Assembly: GCA_015680905.1 (NCBI GenBank) | Contig: CM027377.1 | Location: forward strand, 30,466,501 to 30,530,500 | DNA from: Coptis chinensis | Lineage: Eukaryota > Streptophyta > Magnoliopsida > Ranunculales > Ranunculaceae | Reading direction: 5' to 3' | DNA length: 64,000 nt | Shown: positions 23,825 through 35,785 of the stretch, piece after piece | Layout: each line of letters starts with the position of its first letter | Position numbering within the stretch: the first letter of the stretch is position 1 | Translations under genes and position numbers: made by a program | Notes under the pieces: generated by a model | Seen by the model: the letters and a program-made list of their open reading frames with translations, nothing else | The model's database searches: none | Told to the model about the DNA's origin: nothing

Positions 23825-23891
23825 GAATTGACCATATACAACAAGGCCTTAAACCACTAGAAATTCCCTAGTGGAAGAGTTATAGCCTCGT
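23825..23891 (-). promoter_or_regulatory. Three-hairpin 3' element (element E)
   Basis: Central stem CCACTAGA/CCTAGTGG (23854-23874, 7 of 8 pairs) and first stem AAGAG/CTCGT. The third stem is decayed. It lies about 105 nt from the LTR. Confidence 0.55.
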
Positions 23892-25205
23892 GAGAGTTTT
23901 CCAGTGAAAGTACTTACAAACTTCATCTATACGTTAAGAAATAGTTGTTTGTTTATTTATTTGTTCTCAAATATCTATAATAATCAATGAATGAAATAAT
24001 ATCGAAACCTAATAATATATGAATAATAATCAAATCATCTTAAGATAAACAACTATACAATGAACTATGATATGAAATGCAATGGCAGGTCCGTTTATGA
24101 AACTTTTGGGTAGCGTGCCTAAGTAGGTTCTCACAAGGAATGTGTCAAAACACATAACACTCTGATTTTTCCACTCAAGTTTGCTAACTCCAGTGTGCAG
24201 TGAGCACACGTTTCCTCACAATCTCAATGACAATCCAAGGAAGTCGAGGTCGATCAAACACATCTACCACTTACTATCACACCAACCTATTCCTAATTGA
24301 GCTAGAGGTCTTTATTAGGTGATACGGGGTATATGTATTGGTTAAAGAAGGAAGGAAATGGATATTCAAAAAGACAAGTCTGAGAAAATTGGGTCTTTAT
24401 ATTATGTAACTAGAGAAAACCTTGTTCTTTTGCTTTTACACTTTATTTCCATCCTTCGCCTTTTTATTTTGGCTTTTTGACTCATTTTATTCTATTTTTG
24501 GAGTTTTTATTTTATTTTTATTTTTATTTTTATTTTCTTTTCTTTCCTGAAGCAACTAACTAATTTTTGTTTACACAGGTTTTTCTCTTCTTTTTTCTTC
24601 ACTCATCCTATTTCTCATACTTATCCAGATAGGTAGGCTGATTTTATTTTTTTATTTTTGTTTTATTGGGTAAAGGATTGGTGGTTTGTGAAAAAGCTAA
24701 TGAAAGGCTCAGTGGGGCGACTAGCGGATAATAAATTTCATATAGAGTGAATTTCTGGCTATATCGATCCAAAGAAGGCCTAAATTCTCACTTAGGATAT
24801 GGTGTAGTGTTCAAGCAAGTGGATGTGTGATTTCTCTACTCGGAATTTACTTCTCTCTTGTGTCATCACTAAGATATTTCACTCTTATGAGGCTTTTAGG
24901 CTAGATGCTCACAGGATATGTATTAAGTTCTCTAACCTAGGTCTCAGAAAAATACTGCCAAGTACAATCAAAGATGCTCATGAAAAGATGCAATAACTAT
25001 TACCTATATATTAATCTATGTTTCAAAAATTAAATCCTAATTCAAGTACTACGTGAGATTTCTAGACTAATATCATCATGGAGAAGGGAACAATACTATT
25101 ATCACTAAGTGCCTAGTATAAACAATATTTATGATTTTTAATTTTTTATAAAGAAAAGTGTGTAATTTACATCTTAAAAGTGCTTAATATTTGCTAATGT
25201 TTCTA

Positions 25206-25245
25206 TCCCACCCCCAAACAATCAAACGCTTTGTCCTTAAAGTGT
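25206..25245 (-). promoter_or_regulatory. Internal polypurine-tract-like module (element E)
   Basis: In reverse, CTTTAAGGACAAAGCGTTTG then TTGTTTGGGGGTGGGATAG, about 1.5 kb from the true PPT at 23720 and nearly identical to A's copy. Confidence 0.6.
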
Positions 25246-25599
25246 AAAGAGATAAGAAAAGAATTTACATAGAAACGTGGCAAAAATTGGCAGTACCTGT
25301 AATAGAAATATTGTAAAGATGATATGATAACATAAAGCACAATTAAACTGTTACATACTAACTAACACAAACTCTACTAGAGTAAACATGAGAGGTAAAT
25401 GGTGGCAAAAAGATTTGAAATGAAATACCAAAATATGCTACCCCCAAACAAAATTGGAAAACTCATTTTAAGTTTGAAAATGTTTGTTTGGCCTATACTC
25501 CAGAAAGGTGGTATGTTTCAAAAAATTATATGGGTCTTTTTAAGTAAGATTTCCTAGACTTAATGTGATATATATGTATTAGCATGCAGTTTACCATAT

Positions 25600-28408
25600 A
25601 TTAATAATTTAAATAATTGTGGATCTTTCCATAAATAGTTAATACGTAATGAACTACCAAACAAAATCAAGCACCAAGACCTTCTACGATGTAACTTAGT
25701 GGATTGAGAGCGAGATCTGATGGACCTAGAACCTAATCGAGCGTGTACTCTCTTCTTTTTTGAACGAAAGGGTGTCCAAGTGAATGATCGTGAAAAAAAA
25801 GAATGGTTGTGGAAAATACTTGGAATGTGGATAAATGTTAGAAGAAAAGGGTGGAAAGAATGATTGGATTCTATGAGGGATTAGCTCTGGTGGATGGTGG
25901 TCGGGTGGTGCTCTAGGTAGTTTTTGAGAGGGTGGATCATCAGAGGCTCTTAGAAACTCATAGAATTCCAAATCTTGCTTGGTCGCATATACATAATTAT
26001 GGTATTCATCTACATCTTTGAAAAATTCATCAATCTCGTCCAAGGAGTTGAAATTATGATTTTTGTCTTCTTCCATAAGAGGGGTATCTACTAGTGTGGG
26101 GACGAAAGCGTCGGCCACACTAATGTGAGATACAAAACTCTCAATGGAGTTCACTTCTCCTTCTATAGGCAAATCTAGTTGTCCCTGCTTGAGTCTAAAC
26201 ATGTTAACCTCCATAGAAAGATTTCCAAAAGAAAGAGTCATTGAGCCATCCCGACAATTCATTTGGGCATTGGCAGTTGCCATGAAAAGACGCCCTAAGA
26301 TGATGGGAATAGAATCATGAGCAGTTTTTGTGTCGAGGATAACGAAGTCAATTGGGTTGTAAAAATCCTGAACTTTAACGAGAATATTTTCAACTATGCC
26401 TTTGGGATACTTAATAGAACGATCGGCTAACTGCAAAGTCATTTTGGTTGATTGAAGTTTTGTTAGACCTAGTTGTTTATATAAATAAAAAGGAAGTAAG
26501 TTAACACTCACCCCTAGGTCTAATAAAGCAATTGTTATGAAGGTATTACCTAAGGTGCATTGTACAGTAGGATGACCAGGGTCCTTGTACTAAACAATTC
26601 CATTATGTTCAGATAAAGAGGGATATTGTTCAGTTAAGAAGGCCTCGTGGGGTATGTTGGTTTTCCTCTTCTTGGTGCACAACTCTTTTAGAAACTTAGC
26701 GTGTCCAGGTAGACTTTTTATAACATCTAGAAAATGTAGGTTTATAGTCAGATTTTTAAACACTTCCCTAATCTCATCAAAATTCTCGTCTTTTTTAGAC
26801 ACAATTAGTCTCTGGGGATATAGTGGTTTATCTCTATATTTAGCATAAGGGTCAACAATATTATTAGTCTTTGCTTTATCTTTAGTCGTTTTCCATCTAG
26901 GTGTCCATATTAGAACCTCTATAGGTGTAGGGTCTTCAATTTCTATTACTGGGTTTTGTAAGGTTTTCCTTTTTGGTTGTGGTTTAACTGGTACTTCTAC
27001 TGTTGTAAGGTCTTTAGTTTCTATTATAGTATTTGGTATGGTATCATTTTTAGTTTGCGGGTGATCTTTAGGAATAGTCACTTGATTATCAACTACCATA
27101 CACGAGCGAAGGGGTAGTATTTTGTAGAGTCCCATGGGATTATATTACCATTACACTGAATACTTTTTATTTCGAAGGCGGTGTTTGTTGACTTAGGATT
27201 AGGCACTGCTTGACCTAGAAACATGCCTGTTTGGTTATTATTTTGGTTAGGAGACATGTCAATAACCTTTTGGTACAAAGACTGCATCATTTGCATCGTT
27301 TGTTTCATCATATTAGAGTTTTGATCATGTTGATCTTTCATCAAGTTGGAGTTTTGTTGCATAATTTGATTTTGTTTTTCCAATAAGGTCACTACTACTA
27401 CTTCTGTAGATGGTTGACTGGAATTAAGGCTTGTTGAGCGTTCATGTCTTGATGTTGATAGTTCTGGGTCATGGGCACTAAACCTCTATTCTGATTACGT
27501 AAGTTCCCTTGTCCTTGATGTTGAGTTAACTGGTTGAAGTATGATGGTTGTGGTGGTGGTTTTGCATAGACAAGAAGAGGACAATAGAAGTCGGAATGCT
27601 CAAGACTAAAACAGACATTACAACGAGTAGATTTAATGTTCATGACTAGAGTGGGTTGTTGTTGAACGGAGAGAACATCTACCTTTTAGTGAGGGCATCG
27701 ATAAGAGTTTTAAACTTCGAATCAGGTTTATCCTCAAAAGAAGAAGTGGAGGCGGGAAGAGTCATTACCTCCCCAATTGTTGTTCCTCTTAGATTGATCT
27801 TCTAAGAATTTATAAGCCTCCAAGGCTCCTTTACTAAGAAAACTACCCCCAGTAATGATATCTAGAACCTCTTTATGATAATATGAAAGCCCCTTGAAGA
27901 AAGAACGAACAAGCATGTCTTTTGCAAGGTTATGATGCGGACATTCTATGAGAAGATCAGTGAAACGGTTCCAAGCCTCTGAAAAGGATTCATGAGGGTT
28001 CTGGTGGAAGAAATAAATCTTTTGAAGCATTTCATCGGTCTTCAGTGGTGGGTAAAACTGTTCCATGAACAATTGAACAAGATTAGCCCATGAGTCCCAC
28101 GAGTTTGGCGTTTGGCAGATTAACCAAGACGTATTTGCCTTGTCGGCTAGGGTGAATGGAAACACCCTAAGTTTAACTTGATCGGACTTACGCTAGGATG
28201 ATGGAATCTGAGTGAGAACTTGTTCTATCCTACGATATCTTTGGTAAGGTTTCTCGTGGTCTAAACCATGAAAAATTGGTAACAAGTTAAATATATTAGG
28301 GGGAATTCGAAAATCCCCCACTAGGTCTGCAAGAATGATGCACGACTTAGGGCCATCGTTTAGGGCTTTATAAAAATCAGAGAGAGGAGTCTCTTGTTAT
28401 TTAGCCAT
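25600..28408 (-). pseudogene. gag-protease polyprotein of element E
   Basis: Gag reads from ATG 28408 (MAK, then a stop, then QETPLSDFYKALNDGPKSC) through FPFTLADKANTSWL and the capsid signature NPHESFSEAWNRFTDLL (28165-27734). The CCHC knuckle CNVCFSLEHSDFYC is near 27610. A Met/Gln/Asn-rich linker (27392-27093) leads to protease, whose DLGASVNLLP starts near 26520, with GRLFMATANAQMN after it. The C-terminal tail shifts frame in an A-run near 25760. In the restored frame it reads RSKKKRVHARLGSRSIRSRS, matching A. There are stops near the start and after 28200. No RT or integrase follows. Confidence 0.85.
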
Positions 28409-28999
28409 TGATACAGGTGTAGTGTGTGAAATTCTAGATAGGTGTGTGGTATTTATGTCTACAAAAAACAAGCCTAATTATACTAGAATTAAACTCCTCT
28501 GACAGAAGAAACGAGGATTGAAAGAAGGAGTACCTGAATGCCTCCTTGCTACGGTTATGAATAGCGTCTTGTATACGCGAGCTCAGTGTATTTAACAAGT
28601 TAGAAACATTGAATAACTTGAAGAAATAAAAATTTGGACTAACTTGTGAAAATCGGGCTGCTCAAGAAGGGTGGTCGGCGTAAAAATGGCCTTGGTAGAG
28701 CGCGTCCGCTCGCTCAAGTCCAACTCGAGTTCGGCGAGCGGTAGTAGGTAGGCGCTCAAAATTTGCCTTGATAAGGCGTGGGTCGTGCTCAGGTTTAACT
28801 CGAGTTCTAGGCGCTTCAGCGCAGGGCGTGCTCAAACTTAGCCTTGGATGGGCGTGGGGCGCCCTCAGGCTTTTCCTGGGAATTTTTTTTGTTTCTGAAC
28901 CAGACAATCACGGTTAGAACCAAACAAGGGTGGGTGGGTTGAGAATGGGGGATTGCCCCTTGGATTCAAGCAATTGAATTCTTGTCCTGAAAGATTTTA
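28409..28999 (-). other. 5' leader of element E with GC-rich degenerate repeats
   Basis: Noncoding. The segment 28677-28880 is a GC island of degenerate repeats with words like GCGCTCA, GGGCGTG and AACTCGAGTTC. A quadruplex-like run GGGTGGGTGGG plus GGGGG is at 28928-28951. The MRLRSG start seen in the other gags is missing here. Confidence 0.7.
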
Positions 29000-29017
29000 T
29001 CCCCGGCAGCGGCGCCA
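29000..29017 (-). promoter_or_regulatory. Primer binding site of element E (tRNA-Asp)
   Basis: In element sense TGGCGCCGCTGCCGGGGA, two bases after the LTR. It matches the 3' end of plant tRNA-Asp at all but one position. Confidence 0.88.
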
Positions 29018-29019
29018 TT

Positions 29020-30559
29020 TGATAATAGCAAATTTACGTTAACTAACTATCTATGCATAAACACAAATCATCAATTAAATAAACAAGTGCTTAGATCAAT
29101 ATTCCTACTCTAAATTCATTATGCAATATAGAGAGTACGGATTCGTTCCACTCTTAATCTATCAAGACTAAACGAATTCAATTAATCAAACACAAGGAAA
29201 CAATAGTGAGAACAATGAGAGTAGTGTTGTGATTTATTTAAACTAAAACTAATTATAAATTATTTAAACTAACAATGCAATAAACTAATTATAAATTAAA
29301 CTAATTTAAACTAAGCAATTAAAAAGTGAATTTAATAAATTTGAAGAACATAGAGGAAGGATTAATCCATCTATGTGAAGTTATGATTATTCTAACTAGT
29401 TTCTCATGTTTTAATCTTAACCTTTATTAATCTACACAAGGTAAAACAACAAAAGCCAAAATTTATTATTGATCTCTAACCAATCCTAGCAATCTCTGTA
29501 CTAAGATATGATTAGCATAAGAGAAATTCTCCTCCACAAAACTCTTTGTGGAGTTTCCTTTCTCTAGTTCAACTTCTATAATCTATATCTCTACACAACT
29601 ATAAAACTTGAACTTGAAGCACATAAGACAATAAGAAAACTAAAGAAGAACAATCATAACCCTCACATAAACTTCATAAAACTCTTCTAATGGATTTTTT
29701 AGCCTAGTTTCATTGGGTTCATTAACAATAAACAATAATAATAAGACATAATTAAATTAAACTAAACTTAATTAAAATAACTTGAATTTGAATTTGAAGA
29801 TTGAAATATAAACTAAGTATTTTATTCTAAGATTCAAAACTTGTTCTTACAACTAATATAATTGACAGCTAACTAGATTAATCTATATAAACTAATTTAA
29901 TGAATAAAAACTAACTATTGGATTATTGACTAACTAAAAACTAAGTATAAAACTAATTTTCTGATCTAGATCTAGCTATCCTTAAGAGCTAAGTCTTTGT
30001 TTGTTATATGGAGGAGACCAGATCCACAAAATCGTGCATAGGCTGAGGAGCCTGTTTTGGGCTGGAAAATCGAGCCCAAAACCTCAGTACTTCAGTCCAC
30101 AAAGGGCTTTTCAACTAGATTTGACTTCAATAGGCTTTTCGTCCACTTTTTTTCCTCTGATTAGGTCAAGGCTAAGACCATTGGAAAGCTTTTTCCAAGC
30201 CGGTCGTTTTGACATAAGGTAGGCCCAATTATGAGGTCTGAGTCCAAAGATATGGCCTACGGAAGTTCTGTTGACTTTTGTGTGCTATTTCTGCCCTCGT
30301 TGACTTTGACTTTTCAGCTTTGACCGGGCTTTAAAAAGGCTTTTTCTCCTTGAATCTTGGCCTTTTATCATAGAACTTCTTAACAACCAACCTTTGTTCC
30401 TTTATCTTGCAAAAGGGGCACATTTCTACACATATTTGACTCCAATGCCTAATATACATAAGAACACGATAACATTACTAACTCTTACTTATTAATCACA
30501 TAATTGGTCAAAAGTGATATTGTTAAAGGGGTTAAAACTACAGTTTTAGGATCTTATTA
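29020..30559 (-). repeat. 5' LTR of element E
   Basis: 1540 bp partner of 22164-23719, starting TGATAATAGC on the plus strand and ending GATCTTATTA. Confidence 0.9.
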
Positions 30560-30564
30560 GTGTA

Positions 30565-31373
30565 CCGTATAACGTGCGTGATTTTCTATGAACACAATGA
30601 GTTTATATTGAATTATTTTCGTTAGTTATTGATTTTTCTTCTTTGTTATGGATTTGATAATAATTTTATTTATGTTTATGATAAATGAAAATACGATTAA
30701 TACACACAAATATTAAATAGGGGACTTCTCCATTTAATACGTAACCCGTACAAATGTTTTGAGAATTATTTAACACACCATAGTAATTTACAAAATGACA
30801 AAGGGAAAGAGAGATATAGGTTACATAAATCTAGATATTATGAAGGATGTTATGCATGATTAACAGTATCACAACGATAAATACTGCCATCAGTGCCACT
30901 ATGGATTCCCCATCACGTTGCTCTTTGTTTAATTTCTCGATCGGATCCATTACGTTGAAGAAGATGAAAATATATGAAGATTAAGTTATGGAAGGTAAGA
31001 GAATGGAATGAGTGAAGTTGAATGAGAAGTGGCAGATTTTATATTCGAAAATCTGACCGTTTTTGGATATCTGACCGTTTGATTTCTGGCCGTTGGACGT
31101 AGTGAATCCAAGTGATGGGGTCTATGTTTAAATAAGTCCGTTGGGCCTAAAGAGTAGGCCCAATGCATAAAGGAACAAACTAATTATTTATATAAGGAAG
31201 ACAATAATCTAATAACATAAATAATTTCTTATTTAATCCGTCTGGATATACAAAATTATGAGAAATCATATGATATACCATTTTACATTACTAGAAAAAT
31301 AAAAATGTACTGCATAAAGGAAATAAATAACCGAGGCCTTTTAGACTAAGAGAAACAAGCTACTACTGTGAGT
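30565..31373 (-). other. B spacer between env-position ORFs 1 and 2
   Basis: No coding sequence or repeat recognised. AT-rich apart from 30890-31170. Confidence 0.55.
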
Positions 31374-32431
31374 CCTCAGGGTTAGCTGATGAAGAACCAG
31401 GGTTCCGACGACGACGAGTACTACGAACTCCTGAGTGAGCTGACTGGTCCTGTCTATTGCCTAAGGACTGAATTATTCAGTCCTGAAATTACTGCTGATT
31501 AGCCAGCATCATGTGTTGAAAATGGCCCTGACGATTACGCATCTCCTACTGAAATTCATTCATGGAAGTACGCATCTTTTCCTAGGCGAAGAAACATGCT
31601 GCACATACCAGTGTTCATTAGTCTCAAGGCTTCCATGGGAGTGCTGATTCGGCGCATTGTATCCTCATTAAAATAGTTGGGCGGTGAAAGAGGAGGAGGA
31701 GGCACATTATCACGCTCAATATCATCTCTCGCTATAGGTTCCCAGTGATCCATGACTCAAGTCTCGAAAATCGCGAAATTTTCAAAAGACCTAGTTTGAA
31801 CTAATGGCCTAGCGGACTGGAACCCTAAATTAATCATAAGCTGAGTAACAAGTACAGTAAGAGGAGCTAACCTGTTTGAAGCAGTCGTAAGAACATGGCC
31901 CAGGAAATGGACCATACAAAATGTATCCTTTTTCTCCTGGAGGATACACAACAGATGCAAAAACGTCTTGTTGATGTCAGATGTCTTTGAAGTACCAATG
32001 ACGTTGTAGGCAAGCCATTGAGTGACGACCAATTGGTTCCGTCTGAGGGAATGTTGGTACACGCATCTCGAGCCATCATTGTATTCTCCCTCAAGAAGCG
32101 TGTCAAACATCAACTCCATTGTATTCGGATACTTTGAAAACAGCAGGGTCGGACTATCGGAGTTGATTGGAATATTCGCAGTAGTCGATATCAACTCTAA
32201 CGTGAGTTCACATTCCATCCCATCCGCCGTGATCCAAAACTCATTCCCCTGAAAACCTCCATTGTTATAGAACTTCAACACTAATTCTTCAGAGTAATGA
32301 GTCGGAATTCGATGCAAAAGGTATTCCCACTCCCTACTAGCAATTTCCTCATTGAAAAATGGATGAAACATGCGGGAATTATAGAGATTTGTAAAATTTC
32401 TCTCAACTGTGATTCTACGATTTCCAGCCAT
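31374..32431 (-). pseudogene. Env-position ORF 1 of element B
   Basis: Starts at ATG 32431 (MAGNRRITVERNFTNLYNSR) and stays open for 224 codons to a stop at 31757. The frame reopens to 31556 (NYFNEDTMRRISTPMEALRL, matching ORF2), and a frameshift leads to a basic tail (RSTRRRRNPGSSS) that ends near 31374. It is homologous to ORFs 2 and 3. It lies about 1.5 kb after the integrase, the place of the extra ORF in Athila elements. Domain type by recall: putative plant transposon protein (PF20167-like). Unlike classical Env, no transmembrane segment is evident. The basic tail suggests nucleic-acid binding, which is inference. Confidence 0.68.
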
Positions 32432-33929
32432 AGAGTGATCGAGATGAGGTTTTGAGGGTCTATATTGGTTGCGCGAAGTGAGGGGATGGTTCTATTCGAA
32501 CAGGTTTGGAATTGGTTAAGTCGTTTATACCGCATGCGCGAGTAGATTTTAGACTAGCAGTACCGCGTTCGCGAGGATGTGTGAGGGGAAGCAAGATCCA
32601 GATTTTGGGGAAGACGAAATGAGAGAGGCTGACGCGTGGTTTGCCCAGCGTGCTGGGTTTTGTGATCGGACACGTAATTTAGGTTGGGTTCTAATTTTTG
32701 GCCCAAGCCCAAATGAATTCCGGAAATTCCCATTATGTTCCAAAATGTCACGAAATTTCAAACGTGGAATCTCGATTCGTTTCAACTCCAAATTAAACGA
32801 ATGAGATGCCAAAATGATTAACATTAACAATGCCATCCAATGGAATATGGCAAAGGCACATTCAACCTTTTGTATTTTTATTTTTATTTTTATTTTGGGT
32901 GGGGGGTTGAGTCTTGTAAAAACAGAACACAACCGTTTTTTTTTTTTTTTTTTTATATACAAATTTACAAGGGGAGATGAACGTGTCAACAACACCAGAC
33001 TTCAAGAAGAAAACCATTACAATAAAATCAGGCAACTGTCATGTCGGCTCTGGGGTAAACCCAATCTAGCCAGACTGTGGCTTAATCTTTATGTTTTGGG
33101 GGCCTAGGGTTCAGGACGGTACCATCCCTGACCAATGTGCAATGGTCTAATAATAATATTACCCCTAGTACATATGGTATAGCCTCAAACCGCCCAGAAT
33201 TGCCATCAAATAGAAAACTATTCGGGGTTGGCCTAGTGAAATCCATTGCCCGTGTGAACGAGGGACCATCCGATGTTATACATCATGACTCTCTTTGTGC
33301 ACAATGCTTAGTGCAAAGGTGAAAATAAAAGACACGAGTATATACATGTGAGTCTTTTAATGTCAGATCCTCAAGACGAATGTGAGTCTTTTAACGTCAG
33401 ATCCTCAAGACGAATCCCAACATGTGGGTGTAATGGGGTGACGATGAAGTTTATCTTGTTGAGCTGGTGTCAGACAAAAATATACCTTATATCGGCTCAT
33501 ATAAGATAATAGTTCAAGACCTGAACAGAAAGGTGTTTGACAATTTATAGACCACCCCATCCTTCACGCACGTCACTTTTGAGCAAACGTACTATGACCA
33601 TTACCTATTCGAGATGAGTGAGATTTACACCAAATGATGAGCTGGAGTTCACGAGGAAGAGAATAGAAAATGGAAGAAAAGAAAGGATGGGAAATTTTTG
33701 GTGTCCATTGTTTACCAGAAGGCACGTTTGCTCAATTATCAGAAGATATTTATACTCAGTTCTGAAATAGAGTTTTTGTGGACTCAGGTTCCGACGCTTG
33801 CAACCACACACTCTAGGAGATTTGAGAGAAGAAAATAAAAGAGGGCCCGGCTACCATTATGGTGTACTTTCCCTGTTTTAAACACCTGGAAGGAAGTACA
33901 CCAGCGAATCTTTTAGTCTTGGTAGACTG
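32432..33929 (-). other. B spacer between integrase and ORF 1
   Basis: No gene recognised. It holds a pair of CpG-rich palindromic words (32530-32542 and 32563-32575), the 28-bp block shared with the ORF3 leader (32907-32934), a minus-strand poly(A) run at 32936-32954 that may mark a retroposed insert, and a ~34-bp tandem duplication at 33351-33415. Confidence 0.6.
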
Positions 33930-35069
33930 GATCTTTGAGAAGAGTCTTTTCGACATCGGGACAGTGCAACTCTTGATAATGCTTAAGGCGTTGGCCATTT
34001 ACTTGAAATTCGTTCACTGTCATCGCGCGTTTAAAATTTTCAAAGATATAGCCCCATAAGGGGTGACAGCAGAGACAGTGAAAAGACCAGACCATTGAGT
34101 TTTTAATTTTCCTAGAAAAATGTGTAATCTCGAGTTGTACAACAAAACTTTTTGACCAATTTTGAAATCTTTTCTTAATATGTGCTTGTCATGCACTCTT
34201 TTCATGTTGGCTTTATAGGATTTTGAGAGATCATAGGCATCACTCCGAATCTCCTCAAGCTCGTTTAACTATAATTTTTGCTTCTCGCCTGCCACATTGG
34301 GATTATAATTAAGGCTTTTGATGGCCCATAGAGCATGATGCTCAAGTTCAACCGGCAGATGACAAGGTTTTCCATAAAGGAGGCGGTAAGGGGACATGCT
34401 TATAGGTGTCTTAAAAGACGTTCTATATGCTTACAAGGCATCATATAATTGAAGAGACCAGTCTTTCCTAGATGGATTAACTGTTTTATCTAAAATGGAC
34501 TTAATTTCTCTATTTGAGACTTCGACTTGTCCACTGGTTTGAGGATGATACGGAGTTGCCACTTTGTTAGTGACTCCATATTTCTTTACTAATGATTCAT
34601 AAATTTTATTACAAAAATGTTTTCTCCCATCACTAATAATGGCTTTGGGAACACCAAATCGAGAGAAAATATGTTCCTTTACAAACAAAACGACAGTTTT
34701 GTTATCATTAGCACGGCATGCCATTGCCTCAATCCATTTTGACACATAGTCAATAGCTACCAGTATGTAGAGAAAACCATGAGAATTTGGAAAGGGACCC
34801 ATGAAGTCGATGCCCCACACATAAAAAATTTCAACAATTAAAATTGAATTTAAGGGCATCATATCATACCGAAGTATCAAGGCCCTTGCGGCAGTGGTGC
34901 ATGCTTTGCAATGCTCATGTGCATCTTTAAACAGTGTTGGCCAATAAAATCCACATTGTAGAACCTTGGCCTCAATTTTCATACCACTGAAATGACCACC
35001 ACAAGATTCTTCTTGGCAGAAGGATAACACGTCAATGTGTTCCCAGTCGGGAATGCAACGGCGTATCAA
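33930..35069 (-). pseudogene. Integrase of element B
   Basis: Inserts element DNA into the host genome. The N-terminal zinc finger region reads [14 protein letters not shown] and HCKAC: the CX2C pair is present, but the His usual in CHXSXXGGHFG is Gln. The catalytic core has all three acidic residues: [20 protein letters not shown], and [13 protein letters not shown]. The long frame ends at 34431. The C-terminal part continues in other frames, with [20 protein letters not shown] near 34340, MKRVHDKHILRKDFKIGQKV at 34205, and FKVNGQ-like sequence near 33980. No chromodomain is seen, which fits Athila. Broken by frameshifts. Confidence 0.82.
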
Positions 35070-35785
35070 TTGGTCGGAACAATACTTGAAGCGGTAGGGA
35101 TCATCCCAGAAATAAAATTTTACTATGGATAAGAACTTTTTCCGGTCCGTACGAGTCTAAGATGAAGGGACTTCCTCGATAACTAGGTAGTTTACTATAT
35201 TAGTGTACCAAGGAGATGAAAAAAATAGAATACAAGTGTTCATCTGGGTTCGGCATCATTATCGACATCATTATCGACAGATGGGTTCGGCATCATTATC
35301 GACAGCATTGACGAGTCATAATAAATGGTCTGCAACCACATTCTCGCAACCTTTTTTATCACTAATTTATAGAGTAAACTCTTGCAAGAGGAGTATCCAA
35401 CGGATCAACCTCAGTTTGGCATCTTTCTTTGCTAAGAGATAACAAAGTGCTGCATGGTCAGTGTATACTATTGTCAAAGAACCAACTAGGTAAGGACGAA
35501 ACTTATCCAGGGCATAGACAACTGCGCTTCATTAAGAGTTTTACTAGCGTAGTAAATGATAATTGGTTTGTTCTCACGACGTTGCCCTAGGACAGCTCCA
35601 ATAGCGTAGTCACTCGCGTCACACATTAATTCAAAAGGTTTAGACCAATTAGGGGGTTGAATTATCGGAGCTGTAGTCAGGGCGGACTTTAAGGTCTCAA
35701 AAGCTTGTTTACAATCAAAAGTGAAGTCAAATATGACATCTTTAAGCAGGAGATTTGTTAAATGTCAAGTAACCTTTGAGAAATC
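35070..35785 (-). pseudogene. RNase H region of element B (degenerate)
   Basis: Lies between RT and integrase where RNase H belongs. Only short frames survive, for example the stretch near 35600 corresponding to the usual CDASDYAIGAVLGQ segment. A local duplication of GGCATCATTATCGACA words at 35250-35310 disrupts it. Confidence 0.55.

Larger units (their letters stand above)
23720..25599 (-). other. 3' untranslated region of element E
   Basis: Noncoding. In element order it has a purine tract near 25440, the internal PPT-like module, a T-rich run at 24470-24545, the three-hairpin element and the PPT. Confidence 0.78.
22164..30559 (-). mobile_element. Element E: non-autonomous Athila-type LTR retrotransposon
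   Basis: Complete 8.4 kb element with LTRs 22164-23719 and 29020-30559 and target duplication GTGTA (22159-22163 and 30560-30564). The primer site at 29000-29017 is the best tRNA-Asp match in the window. The PPT in reverse begins at 23720. Interior genes are gag and protease only (25.6-28.4 kb). LTRs are highly similar and the interior has few breaks, so E is one of the younger insertions. The 5' LTR's outer end reads ATTA rather than ATCA. Confidence 0.92.
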
